NCBI GenBank assembly: GCA_022578605.1
Contig: MU394081.1
Location: 310,850-374,849 of the forward strand
DNA length: 64,000 nucleotides
Reading direction: 5' to 3'
From: Camillea tinctor
Taxonomy: Eukaryota; Ascomycota; Sordariomycetes; Xylariales; Xylariaceae
The translations under genes and the position numbers were made by a program. The notes beneath the pieces were generated by a model, which was given only the letters and a program-made list of their open reading frames with translations, did no database searches and was not told the DNA's origin. Positions 45,785 through 57,258 of this stretch are shown in pieces. Position 1 is the stretch's first letter. Each line of letters begins with the position of its first letter.

Positions 45785-48700
45785 ATGATGTCTTCGAACC
45801 ACAAAGCTGCGAGATCGCGCTTTTCCAGTCCACTGCATCTTTCGAGCTCACCGTCCAGTCACAATAGAGGTGTTATTAGCGATGGTCAAAGGGGGTTCAT
45901 GCAGCGTTGGTTGGAGCCGCCCGTCCAGAACAAAGCGAGTTTTCAGGAGGCTGGGTTGATTCGAGGAGGTGTTGTGGAAAACATGGCGCCCTTGGGTACT
46001 CTTCCCAAGGCTGCCATGATGAAGAAGGGAGGTGCCGGAGACCGAGACCGAGATCGAGATCATCCGCCGGTGGTGCATACCGTGAAGCGCATAGTGCTTA
46101 AGAAATCCTCTGCCACGGCAACGCCGCCCGAGAACACGCCCATGTCGACAGCTGCGGAATCGACGGATGTGGATGTCGACGTGGAGGTAGACGAGTCGGC
46201 ACCCGAAGTACCTTTGTCCCCGCTATCGCGACCGATGTTTGCCCTGCCAGTGACGGACGATCGAGAGGACGAGGACTACGTGCCCAAAAAATCAAAGGCG
46301 CGACACCACAATAATAACCACCACCACCACAGCAACCACCACAGCAACAGCAATCACAACAATACTTCCCACAACCCCCCTACTAATAATAACAATACTC
46401 CCACCACCACTGCTGCTACTTCTAGTACTACTAAGACTCCAAGCACACGACGTCATTCTAGCCGGCGCAAAAGTGCACGGCCTAGCCCTACCCCAAACCC
46501 TGCCCCGGTTTCTCTCGCTGCAGCAGAACCTACTCCTACTCCAGTGCATGCCTCCTCGCCTTTTCACCCGCCCTCTGCGACTATGAGCCGCGAGCCCGAT
46601 GATAAAGAACTAGCCGATAAAGTAGTTGAGTCAGCGGTTGACGAAGCGCTTCGTCACTATCGCTACCCGACGGCCTGGGCCCTGCGCCTGCTCTACGACG
46701 AGAATTCTTCGGATCCTCATTTTGTGTCTATGATCGAGGATATTTACTATCAGCGTGCCGACGTAGAGACGCTTCAGGAATTTAGTAGGCTCATTCACGA
46801 GAAAAAGAAAGACGGTAAAAGGGACAACAAAGGCTGCTACTACTTTGTGCCCCCCTCCACCGGCAGCCGCTTCACCCCCCACAAACCCAAACCTGCACCC
46901 TACCACGAGCTCGTGACCATGGATCTGGCCACGCCTCTCAAAGAGCTCGACGATGGCAGCGGCCCTGTCGCCGGCGCCGGCACTGGCGACGACGTCGACG
47001 TCGACGTCGACGTCGACGCCGATGCCGATGGCCATGTTAGCAAAAAGGTCAAGATTGAGCGCGATCGCCCCAGCGTCATTCTCAAGCCGGGCACAAACGG
47101 CCAGGCGTCAGCGGCGCATGGTCGGGCCAGCAACAAATCACCGCGGAGCAAGAAGACACGGTCTGAATCGGTTAGTAGCACATCGTCGTCGCTCTCCTCG
47201 GTGCCCGACGATGTCATCGAGGATTTCGACGAGTTCATGGATCGGGTAGACGGTAACCTGGGTGTTTCGCGTCCCATGGACGCCGAGCAAAATAATGCGC
47301 TGATCCCGGTTGGCTCAACCCAGCCAATCAGCGCCACCCAAAAGAAACCCGCCGTCAAAAAGAAGAATGCTTCGCCCAACTCTGTACCCTCGCACACCAC
47401 TACTACTCCTTCCCATCACCCTCCTTCCCGTGATTCGAGCATGCCGGCCGCCATCATCACCAACGGCGCATCCCATCACCATTCCCATCCGCATCAACCG
47501 CCAGCCCCCCTCAAATTCAACAGCCGTTTTGGTAGTCTACCTTCAGATGGTGTAGATGGCATCTTGCAGAAGAAGCTCAGCAAGAAATCTGAGAACACCG
47601 CCATCACCAAGGACTCCTGCCAGGAGAGCTTTATCCGCGAGCCCCTGGAACTTGACGACTTGCTCGGCGGTCCTCCGCCGCCGCCGCCGACCGAGTTTGC
47701 CAATAGCTCGTCCCGGCCACCGGCTCTGGCCACCACGCCTGCTCTGACTTCGCGGGCGGCCCGCGCAGCCAGGAGGAATCATGACGATCTTGACGAATCG
47801 GCCTCACCCACGACCTCGTCCTTCCGGGCTGACCAGGAGCCAGCCTCGGCCCGCAACTCGCGTGCTGCGACGCCTTCAAACGTGCGATCTGCCAAGAAGC
47901 CCCGAGGTGGACTGCGTGTCAAAACATCGTGAGTACCTCCATCTCCCATTTCCATTCACTCCTTCATTCACGTGCATCACACCGATGGCTGGTGCGGGCG
48001 TCACATGGTGATCCGATAGCCGGCTGGATTGTCACAGGCAAAGCTCAGCCAAGCGGCGATGTGGCACCACATAATTTCGTATTGCCTAGGAATTAACCTG
48101 TTCATCTAACAATTCTTGTTTCTATCTTTTCCTAAATAACACTGTTTTGCATGGCTAACCACCGGTGTTTCCCTCGTCATAGGCCGATGAAGAAGAAGGG
48201 TACGTCTGCGGGAATTCCCCGTAACAGTGGTGAGCGACCGAGTCCGGTGGGAAATGGCGGCCCCAACACCCAGGTGAGTGATTATTTTGTTTTTTTGTTT
48301 TTTTTTTTTACCAGCATATCTTAAGAAATTGACCCTGCTGCTCCCTTCTTACCCCGACGCTCTACTCTTCCTGCGTCGCTAGCTCTGCAATAATACCTGC
48401 ATTCTCCCCAGCAGAGAGGGCGGAGAGGGCTGAGAGGCTGAGCAGCCTGAGAGTTTTTGCCTACCCCAAGTTGGGCCGGTGGCAATCTTTTTAGATTCCC
48501 GCTTTTGCCGCGCCAGCGGGTAGCCACCGGCTTGCCCTCAATGTTGAACATGCTAACCAGTCTGCTGCTAGGACGATAATGACGACTCCTGCTATACTTG
48601 TGGTGGTAATGGCCGACTTGTTTGCTGCGACGGCTGCAACTATTCGTTCCATTTCATGTGCATTGATCCGCCAATGGACGAAGGCCACGAACCTGATGAG

Positions 48701-50011
48701 TGGTTCTGCAACGAATGCTCCCAGAGGTTTTACCCATCTATGTCCGAGTACGAGGGCCCGTTTGATCAGCTCTTCAGCAGCCTCGAGCGCAAGACAGGCC
48801 AAGAGGGCGAGTATGAGGACATCCCTCAGGCCAAGCCGAAGTAAGTACAGATTCACCCACATATGGGTCACGCTGTCTTTGGGACTAACATTTTTATTCT
48901 TCTAGGACTGGCAAAAAGCACATTGATGAGCCTTTTGACTTCTTCAGGATCAGAAACGCCGAGGGAGCAGTGCTATGTCATCACTGCAACAAAGCAGCGG
49001 CAGACAATCAACCCATCATTCCCTGTTCGGTTTGTGGCCTGAACTGGCACCTTGAATGTCTGGATCCTCCTCTGGCCGTGCCTCCTGTGCCCCGGACCTG
49101 GCGCTGCCCTTGTCATGTAGATGACATCCTCAGCGACCTGCCGGCAAGATTAGGACCGGCCCACAAATACCGCAAGATCAAGCACGCACCGCCGATTAGA
49201 CAGACTTTCAGCCGGGGAATGGTCAATAACGGATGGGTAGAGATTGACGAGGACGACGAGGAGGAGGACGAGCCTGATAGTGATTGGCGAGAGCAGAAAG
49301 GATTTGGCCGTGTCTTCCGCCTCTCGGCGACTGGCATTAAGAAGGATTTCATTGCTCGGTAAGATATCAATTCTGCTTGGCTAGCTACTCATCATGCTAA
49401 CTACTTTAAGGGTTCACCAAAACCGAGAACAATCTCAGGCGCCGATGAGAACAACAAACCCTGCTATACTCCCCGCTCCCACTGTTCCATCTAGAGTATA
49501 CACCCTCGAGGAGCAGCAAGCAGCCCTCAATCTTTCTCGGCTTGCCCAGGGCGGTCCTGATCGTGTAGGACAGCTGATTCAAGTTCTGCTGGTAAGTGAT
49601 AATGCATCATTTATAATTCTAAATACCCAAGTTTCGCTACTAATCAATCAACAGTCTGAGGCCAGTCCTAGTGTCAAATCGGTTATTGCAAACCTCGACA
49701 CCGAACGTATTGTCTCGGGCAACCTGAGTACAGCAGATATCACAACACTGCAGACTTTGCTAGCCCAGGCCGATGCGTTGAGAAAGGGGATCACTACTGT
49801 CCTTGAATACCGGACCAAATCGTCACTCGACGCATCCACCAACGTCGGCCCAGCCCCCACGTTGAACGAACAGAAGGCTCTGACACCGGAGAGTACCTCG
49901 GCAGATGATACTAAGCCGGACACTGCCAAAAGTCCTCACAGTTCACCAAAGCCCTCCAGAGTTGATATAGCTACGGATACTTTGGAGGAATCCGCCATGG
50001 ACGTCGACTAA
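45785..50011 (+). CDS. RCO1: Double PHD-finger protein, Rco1-like (Rpd3S/Clr6 complex II)
   Basis: Likely the PHD subunit of the Rpd3S-type histone deacetylase complex, which reads nucleosomes in transcribed genes. Six exons: 45785-47928, 48183-48273, 48572-48840, 48906-49358, 49411-49591 and 49655-50011, giving 1164 aa. N-terminal motif GFMQRWLEPPV through VVENMAPLGTLPK (about 38-75) is typical. A His/Asn-rich region (about 175-205), poly-(Val-Asp) (about 403-413) and Ser-rich linkers follow. PHD1 runs about 751-795 (CYTCGGNGRLVCCDGCNYSF to WFCNEC). PHD2 runs about 857-905 (LCHHCNKAAADNQPIIPCSV to WRCPC). A conserved block FDFFRIRNAEGA links them. The C-terminal part contains LLSEASPSVKSVIANLDTER and ends SAMDVD. 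All exon junctions keep frame with standard donors. The Rco1 name rests on the PHD1-PHD2 arrangement and flanks. Confidence 0.85.
46991..47017. repeat. GACGTC tandem palindrome inside the Rco1-like gene
   Basis: Four and a half units of GACGTC in a row, encoding alternating Val-Asp. The unit is self-complementary, so the whole tract is a perfect palindrome able to form a hairpin. Read directly. Confidence 0.85.
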
Positions 50012-52581
50012 GGATTTTTGTATGCATGATTTTGGGTCAATGTCTTCTGGCATAGGCATGGTCATATTCTCGGCAGCGTCCAATTCGGTCATTGCTAGAG
50101 AATAGCTACCTTACATCTATACTAAGATCACTAGCCGCCTCTTGTATGGTCAAAGGAAGACCCAACATTTGCCATTATGGCAATCTCTCTGCATTTAATA
50201 CCCCTCGCATTTTTCTCGGCATTCTTTGGCAACAGAACGTAGCATCCTGCAAATTTTCGGACAACCGGGAACTTTCGGAGCACCCCATTCGAAACTTAGG
50301 CTGTCTCGCGAGAAGGAATGATCTACGGAAGCTCGGATCAACTGGCCCCCCCCAAAATAGCCCCCTTTTTTCATATCAACTAGGAGCAGGGAACTCGGCC
50401 GAAAGGGGGGACTGGTACCCTTTTTTCATTTCCTGCCTGCTAGACCCCCCCGCTCGTGGCGACCTATTTTGTTTTCCCGCCTGTGGCTTTCGACACACGA
50501 TCACAAGTCACAGTGTATCGTATGTCATTCCAACCCACCACACAGTCACATTTGAGGAAGAAAAGGGAGAAAAACTGGTATCGAGTCCAAAACACCGAAG
50601 CAGACGCCTCAGCCAGTGTTTTTCCTATTAGGGGCATTGGAGTGGTAATTTGGCATACTGTCTTTCAATCCGTCCTTTTTCGCGTGATTCATTCTACAAT
50701 CTTAGTAGAATATGGAGGGCTACGGAGCAAAGCTGAAAAGGGAAGATGAGAAGATGCTCTACACTAGGATCCCTAATCAATTTTCATTTTCCCTTATGTT
50801 TTCCTCCCATCCTCGATCATCGATCTGTCTATCTGGGGAGAACAGAAACAGAGCAGATCTCGTTATTGTTTTTCTTTTTTCTTATTTGCTTTTCCTGTTT
50901 GGCACTCACCCTTTTCTCCTCCTACTCTTCTTTCCTTCGTCCTTCTGAACAGAAGAATTTCGAGAAGAAAGTTAATGGGAAAAAAGATCAAGGGTTACGG
51001 CCAAGCAAAGATTTTCATCAATCGGTACATCCTTTTCCCCCATACTTCATGATACCTCGTTTGTTGTATGTTTGTGTATTTGGTTTCAGTTTTTCTGTCG
51101 TGGTTATTTTCCTCTCTTTTTTTTCTCTACCCACAGTTGATTTTCCTACGTTTGATTATTTCTCTTTTCTTTTTCTTCCCTCCATTGTGTCCCCCATTAA
51201 TGTTACTTCCTTCCTTCCGGCCATTCCGTCTTCCTCGCGGTGGAATTTCGAGTACGGAAAACAATCAACAAAAGAAGAGAAGAGAAGAACAAGGCTGATG
51301 GAGAGGGAGGAGAAGGCGATAGAGGACTAAAATGAGAGTGAGAGAAAGTAACTCTTTGCATTGCGGATCGGCGTTTGATTTTACGGCACTGAGAAGTCGA
51401 GAAGAGAGAAGGATTAGGGGAGAGGATTGTGTGAGATGAGATGAAGCAGAGAAGGTTAGAGGTAGAGAAAGAGAGATAAAGGAGAAAAGGGGATACGGAA
51501 AGCTTGTTTCGTTCTCACCTCCTCTCCCCTTTTTCTCTTTCTTCCCCTCGTTCTTCCCTTCTTTTCTTTCACCTTGAAAGATATAGTCGTATATTAGGGC
51601 ATTAAAAAAACACGCTTTTTCCTTCTGACTTTCCACTCTGTTTTCATGCCATGTGATGCTAAGAAAGCTTTGGTTTTAATTTATTCATTTTTATTTCTGT
51701 CTTATTTCTCTTCTACTTTCCCTCTCTGGATGTAGATTATGTAGCATGAGAATGGTTGATGTTATCATGTCTTGTATTATATTATATATTTGGTGGTGGT
51801 GGCGATAATAAAGTAAACATAGATGGATGGATGATAGGAGACGAGCCTACGCAGTATGTAATTAAGACACGGCAACATATAATATAAAAATAGATGCGAA
51901 TAACCATCCTATATAATATTGATAATATCTACCTAGTCAACACTTTCCCCCTTTCCCCTTTCCTCTTTTTTTTCCTTTTCCTTTTCCTAGTTTAGGGTGG
52001 GTAGTGCAGGTTACTTCTGATAACTGATCTTACCTCTCTCTGCCTCTCTCCTCCGAACCCTCCTTCCTTCGATCCCTGCATCCCCTCCCTCGAATAGCAT
52101 GCGTAGATAAACTCTCAGCCACCCTAAAACCGGTGAGCGAACATTAATCTAAGGTAGGTACCTACGTTTTAGCTTACGTTGTACAGATCCTTCCCCCCTC
52201 CCTTCCCCTTTTCCGCGTAAGCTTACCCTAGTTAGGAATTGGTCACTATGTACTTAGTACTGCATATGCATGTTACAGTCACGTACACGTGACTCTGTGA
52301 CCCTCCTAGGTGGGATGATTACATAAACAGGTAACTTTCTTTTTAACTTTTACTGCCCTAATCTTTTTAGTCTTATCGATAATCGCAAACTGTCTTGTCT
52401 CTGTCTTACATAGCGGGCTGGCGGGGTAAATTCTTCGATAACCAACTCTGAGTGACTCAATGCCATCCCACCCACTTCCACTTACACCTCCCCACCTCAT
52501 ACCTCATCCTGAGATCCTAAGCTGGTACTTACCTCTCACGCCCTCTGGACAGAATCCTCACCACACCTCCGATACTTCAAA
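50012..52581. other. Gene-free 2.6 kb spacer
   Basis: Between two plus-strand genes. The region 50820-51240 is strongly pyrimidine-rich and creates low-complexity Phe/Ser/Leu frames (for example 50746-51330) that I do not accept. The region 51265-51480 is purine-rich with a pyrimidine stretch after it, forming an imperfect inverted arrangement. The 52100-52581 part is the LeuRS promoter and leader. Confidence 0.55.
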
Positions 52582-55500
52582 ATGGCCACCGAGAAGTCGT
52601 CCGGGCCGGAGAACGTACGATGATACTTTTACCCTCTAAACACCTATATAACTTATACGTGCTGACTTTCGCGCTAGACGCAAAAACGCGATGCTCTCAT
52701 CGAGACGGAGAAGAAGTACCAGCAGGTCTGGGCTGAGAGCAAGGTCTTCCAAACAAATGCTCCTAGCAACGCCGAGGTCCCATTCCATAGCCTATCCCCG
52801 AACGACTTGCGTACCCAGAGGCCCAAATTCATGGCCACCGTCCCATACCCCTATAGCAATGGCAGTCTGCACTTAGGACATGCTTTCACCATGTCGAAGG
52901 CCGAGTTCGCAACCTCTTACGAACGCCTCCAAGGCAAGAAGACGCTTTTCCCCTTCGGATTCCACTGCACGGGCATGCCTATCAAGGCTTGCGCCGATCG
53001 ATTAGCGACGGAAATCGAACAGTTCGGTACCAACTTCGAACGCTATCACGAGGATGAGGAAGAGGCCGAGGACGAGGCCGAGGCTGAGAAGACACAAGGC
53101 GCAAACTTCCGCTCCAACAAGAGCAAGGCGGCGGCCAAGACCGTCAAGGCCAAGTACCAGTTTCAGATCATGCTCTCCCAGGGAATCGCAAAAGACGAGA
53201 TCCATCGCTTCGCAGATCCCTACCACTGGGTCCGTGTTTTCCCCCAACTTGCTATAAGTGATGCCACGAGCTTCGGTCTCGGCATAGACTGGCGCCGCTC
53301 TTTCGTCACCACCGAGATCAACCCCTATTACGACTCGTTTGTTCGCTGGCAGATGAGACAACTTAAAGAGCTTGGCAAGATCAAATTCGGTAAACGTTAT
53401 ACCGTATATTCACCCAAGGATGGTCAAGCATGCCTGGATCACGACCGTAGCGAGGGCGAGGGAGTTAACGTGCAGGAGTACACTGCCATCAAGCTGCGGG
53501 TTCTGACCTGGTCCGACGCTGCCCGTGCTAAGATTCAAGCCGCAAACCTGCCAGCCGATGCCCAGGTGTATTTTGTAGCCGCAACGCTACGTCCCGAGAC
53601 CATGTACGGACAGACGTGTTGTTTCGTAGGCCCGAAGGTCAAGTACACCATCGTCTCCACCGCCAAGGACAACGAATACCTTTTCTTAACTGGGCGCGCT
53701 GCCCGCAACATTGCCTACCAGCCTGGTACCTTTGCCGAATGGGGCCAATGTGTTAACGTACTGGACCTTGACGGTGCTGATGTTATTGGTACTAAGGTCG
53801 ATGCGCCCCTGTCAGTACACAAGGACGGGGTTTACATCTTGCCCATGGAGACTGTGAAGGAAACTAAGGGAACTGGCGTTGTTACATGGTATGCTATAAC
53901 ACCTCGTGACTGGAAAGAAATGATAGCTAACGAACCAGTGCAGTGTACCATCTGACAGTCCAGATGACTATGCAACCACGATTGACCTGTCCAATAAGCC
54001 GGACTACTATAAAATCAAGAAAGAGTGGGTGATAACAGATATCTTGCCTATAATTCAGACACCCACGTATGGCAACTTGATAGCACCTACACTGGTTACT
54101 CAGATGAAAATCGTCTCTTCCAAGGACCCCAAACTTGCCGAGGCCAAGGAAATCGCCTACAAGGACGGCTTTTATCAGGGAACCATGGTATACGGAGAGT
54201 TCACAGGCCGCTCTGTGCAAGAAGCAAAAGGCCTCCTTCAAAAGCACTTGGTTGACTCAGGGAACGCCTTTCACTATGCTGAGCCTGATGGCGTTGTCAT
54301 CAGTCGGTCGAATGACGTGTGTGTTGCTGCGCACTTGGATCAATGGTACCTGAATTACGGAACAGCCGAATCCGGTGGTGATGGTGCCTGGTGTGATCAG
54401 GTGCTTGCGCATGTCCGCGGCGGGCTCAACACCTTTTCTTCCGAGGCAAAACATCAGTTTGAAAGCACTCTTGGTTGGTTAAGCCAATGGGCTTGCGCGC
54501 GGTCTTTTGGGCTAGGCACCAAGCTGCCCTGGGATACCAAATTCTTAGTTGAGTCTCTCAGCGATAGCACCATTTACCAGGCGTACTACACAGTCGCACA
54601 TTATCTGCACAGTGATCTGTATGGCGAGGAAAAGGGGCTAGGGGGTATATCTCCAAACCAGATGACCGACGCTGTCTGGGACTACATCCTAGCCCGCTCG
54701 GATAAGGTGCCAGAAGATGGAAGCGACATCCCGCTGGCAACTCTACAGGCAATGCGTCGCGAATTTGAATATTGGTACCCTCTGGACTTGCGTGTATCCG
54801 GAAAAGACCTGATCCAAAACCATCTCACCTTTTTCCTATACAACCACGTGGCCATTTGGCCTTCCGAATATTGGCCACGTGGTGTCCGCGCGAACGGTCA
54901 CCTGTTGCTCAACGGTAACAAGATGAGCAAGAGCACTGGCAACTTCCTCACGCTTCGCGAAAGTATCGAACGGTACGGTGCCGACGCAGTGAGAGTCGCA
55001 CTTGCTGACGCGGGAGACGGAATTGACGACGCCAACTTCGAGGAGGCTGTTGCGAACAAGACGATCCTCAGGCTTTACGAGCTCAGGAAGTGGATTCAGG
55101 AAACGTTATCCGGGGTTGGGGATGGGGCGGCTCTCCGTACCGGCGATGCCACAATGTGCTTCTGGGACCACCTCTTCGAGCATCATTTGAACAGCCTTGT
55201 TGCCGAGACGAAGTCGCATTATGATCAATATCTCTTCAAGGGCGCTCTGAAGTCTGGCTTCTACGACCTTATTGCTGCACGTGATTTTTACCGTGATGCC
55301 ACCAAGGCAGCGGGCCTTTCCATGCATCAAAAGCTTGTACGCCGGTACGCTGAGCTTCAAGCCGCTCTACTGGCTCCTGTGGCACCTCACTGGTCCGAAT
55401 ACATCTGGCTTGAAGTTTTGGGTCAGAAGCACAGTATCCAGACAACAACCTGGCCTGAAGTAGCACCACCTGATGCTGCATGGCTGGCAACATTGGACTA

Positions 55501-56035
55501 CATCCGAAACACCATGTCCAACATCACCGCGGCCAAAGGCCAGCAGCACAAGAAACTAGCAAAGGGCAAGACGAGGGTAGCATTTGACCCGAAACGGCCG
55601 TTCAAGGTGACCGTCTTCCTCAGCTCAAAGCTACCCGACTGGCAGGAGACGTGCCTGAACCTGGTGAGCGAAGCGCTCGCGAGCCTGGGGCTCGTGGAAA
55701 TGAACAGCATAGGCAAGAAGCTCGACAAGAAAGAGACGAAACGCGCCATGCCCTTCATCAAGTCCCTCAAGGACCGCCTCGACGCCGGCGAGCCCAAGAC
55801 CGCCGTCCTCGACGCCCGCCTGCCCTTCGACGAGAAACGCGCCCTGTCCGAGATCATCCCCGCCCTCACCTCCACCCTGCAACCCAACTGCGCCGGCGTG
55901 CACGTCGTCGAGGTCCTCCAGCCCGACGGCGGCCGGGACATCGTCAGCGGCCAACCGTGGGAAGGAGAGCTCCCCGGAAGCGCCCAGGCCGCCGTCCCCG
56001 GTAAACCCACTTTCCAGTTCGACAATGTAGAATAA
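52582..56035 (+). CDS. Cytosolic leucyl-tRNA synthetase
   Basis: Class Ia synthetase charging tRNA-Leu; in yeast the homologue Cdc60 is also a leucine sensor for TORC1. Three exons: 52582-52614, 52678-53888 and 53944-56035, giving 1111 aa, the normal size for the eukaryotic cytosolic enzyme. Exon 1 encodes MATEKSSGPEN. The HIGH motif is in PYPYSNGSLHLGHAF (about 66-80); KMSKS is in NGNKMSKSTGNF (about 739-748). Between them lies the CP1 editing domain, including TLRPETMYGQTCCF. The acceptor of exon 3 is the second of two AGs (ccagtgcag), chosen because it restores VPSDSPDDYAT. The C-terminal extension (about 965-1111) is eukaryote-type. The last ~390 bp have almost only G/C third positions, in contrast to the preceding 3 kb. 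No mitochondrial presequence is visible. Confidence 0.95.
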
Positions 56036-57258
56036 GATCAAAGTTAGCCAGGGCCATGTAATAAGAATAAAGACAAGAAATAAGAAATAAGAATAAGCAT
56101 AAGGAGTACCGAAAAACTGGGGTTTGCTTTGAAATGTACATCGAGATTGTTGTTCTTTGGCTTGGTGTGTGTTTTTTATTACAATCTACGTGATGGTGTA
56201 GGTACATATGCTAGTTCGTGTAGGTAACCTACCACCAAACCCGTATTCTCGCTCCATTCCATGCCATCCAAGTTGCTCTCCCTATCCCCCCCCCCCTTCC
56301 TTTATCTAGCCTTACATAAAAAGTAGGTAACTACCTGCCCACCATTAGAATACAAGTGCACTACGTTGGATTTGGCAAGAAAGGGGTTATAGAGTGGGTA
56401 TGGGTATGTATGTCTACGAGTTCCACGATACATCAACACACACACAGCACATATCGCATACACAAGATAGATACTACAAAAGAAAAAAATATCAGAGAGA
56501 AGGATATCGCAATAAGACATATATCTCTTTTTGGTGACTGAACAGCTTCCACTGGTTCCGCACTGCCTCTAGTCTGCTCGTTTGGTTTGTCTGTCTGTCT
56601 GTCTGTCTGCCTCGGGAGACTTGTTCCCTTGCTTTTTTATATTTTTTTTTTTCTCTCATAATCTTTTCCTCCATCCTCCTAGTAGGAAACCTTTTCCTAT
56701 CTAGGCCTCCCTTTCTCAAAGAAAAACAAATCTGCTACAGTTCTGGTCGTTTCGTAAGAAGGAAAAAAAAAACCAAAGGTCTCTACATACAGCAAACATG
56801 GGCTTAGTGGAGCATCACTCATCAAAATGGTTTTCCCCCCAAGCCAAACCCCGCCTGACCGCAAGTTCTCTACCCACACAACTCGGCCAACATCGAATAA
56901 TGTCAAGCCCTATCTATAGGTCGCCTGAAGAGAAAAAAAAATCGTTGCTGAACAATCGTGAGGTGTGCTAAGGATCCAAGTGTGTGGTCTCCCGCCCTCC
57001 GCGGCCTGCCAAGGCGAGGGGAGTACCCATCGAATGTCTCGGGAAGACATCCAATTGCACCAATTGGGCCCTCTGATTCTCGAACCCAAGAGCTGAACAT
57101 AAAATCAAAACGTCTCACACCAAACTCCCGTACCGATACAAACATCAACTCAATATCGAACGACAATTCTAGTCGAGGCAAACCCACCTTGGCTCACGAG
57201 CAAGACAAGATGCACTGGGCGTTTCATCATCTCTGAAGCGCGCCCGTCAGCATCATCA
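56036..57258. other. Convergent 3' spacer
   Basis: Between the LeuRS and PUF-gene stop codons; holds both 3' UTRs. Contains a TGTC tetranucleotide array at 56588-56610 and C- and T-runs. The GC-richer part around 56940-57250 is next to the PUF gene and may be its long 3' UTR. No gene accepted. Confidence 0.55.
56588..56610. repeat. TGTC tetranucleotide microsatellite
   Basis: Five and a half tandem copies of a TGTC unit in the convergent 3' spacer. Read directly. Confidence 0.8.

Noticed and set aside
46900..47400. 166-codon minus-strand frame inside the Rco1-like gene
   Set aside because: Low-complexity shadow of exon 1; the plus strand carries the family motifs and consistent splicing.
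50746..51330. 194-codon plus-strand frame
   Set aside because: Phe/Ser/Leu-rich product of a pyrimidine tract; no conserved domain, no matching codon bias.
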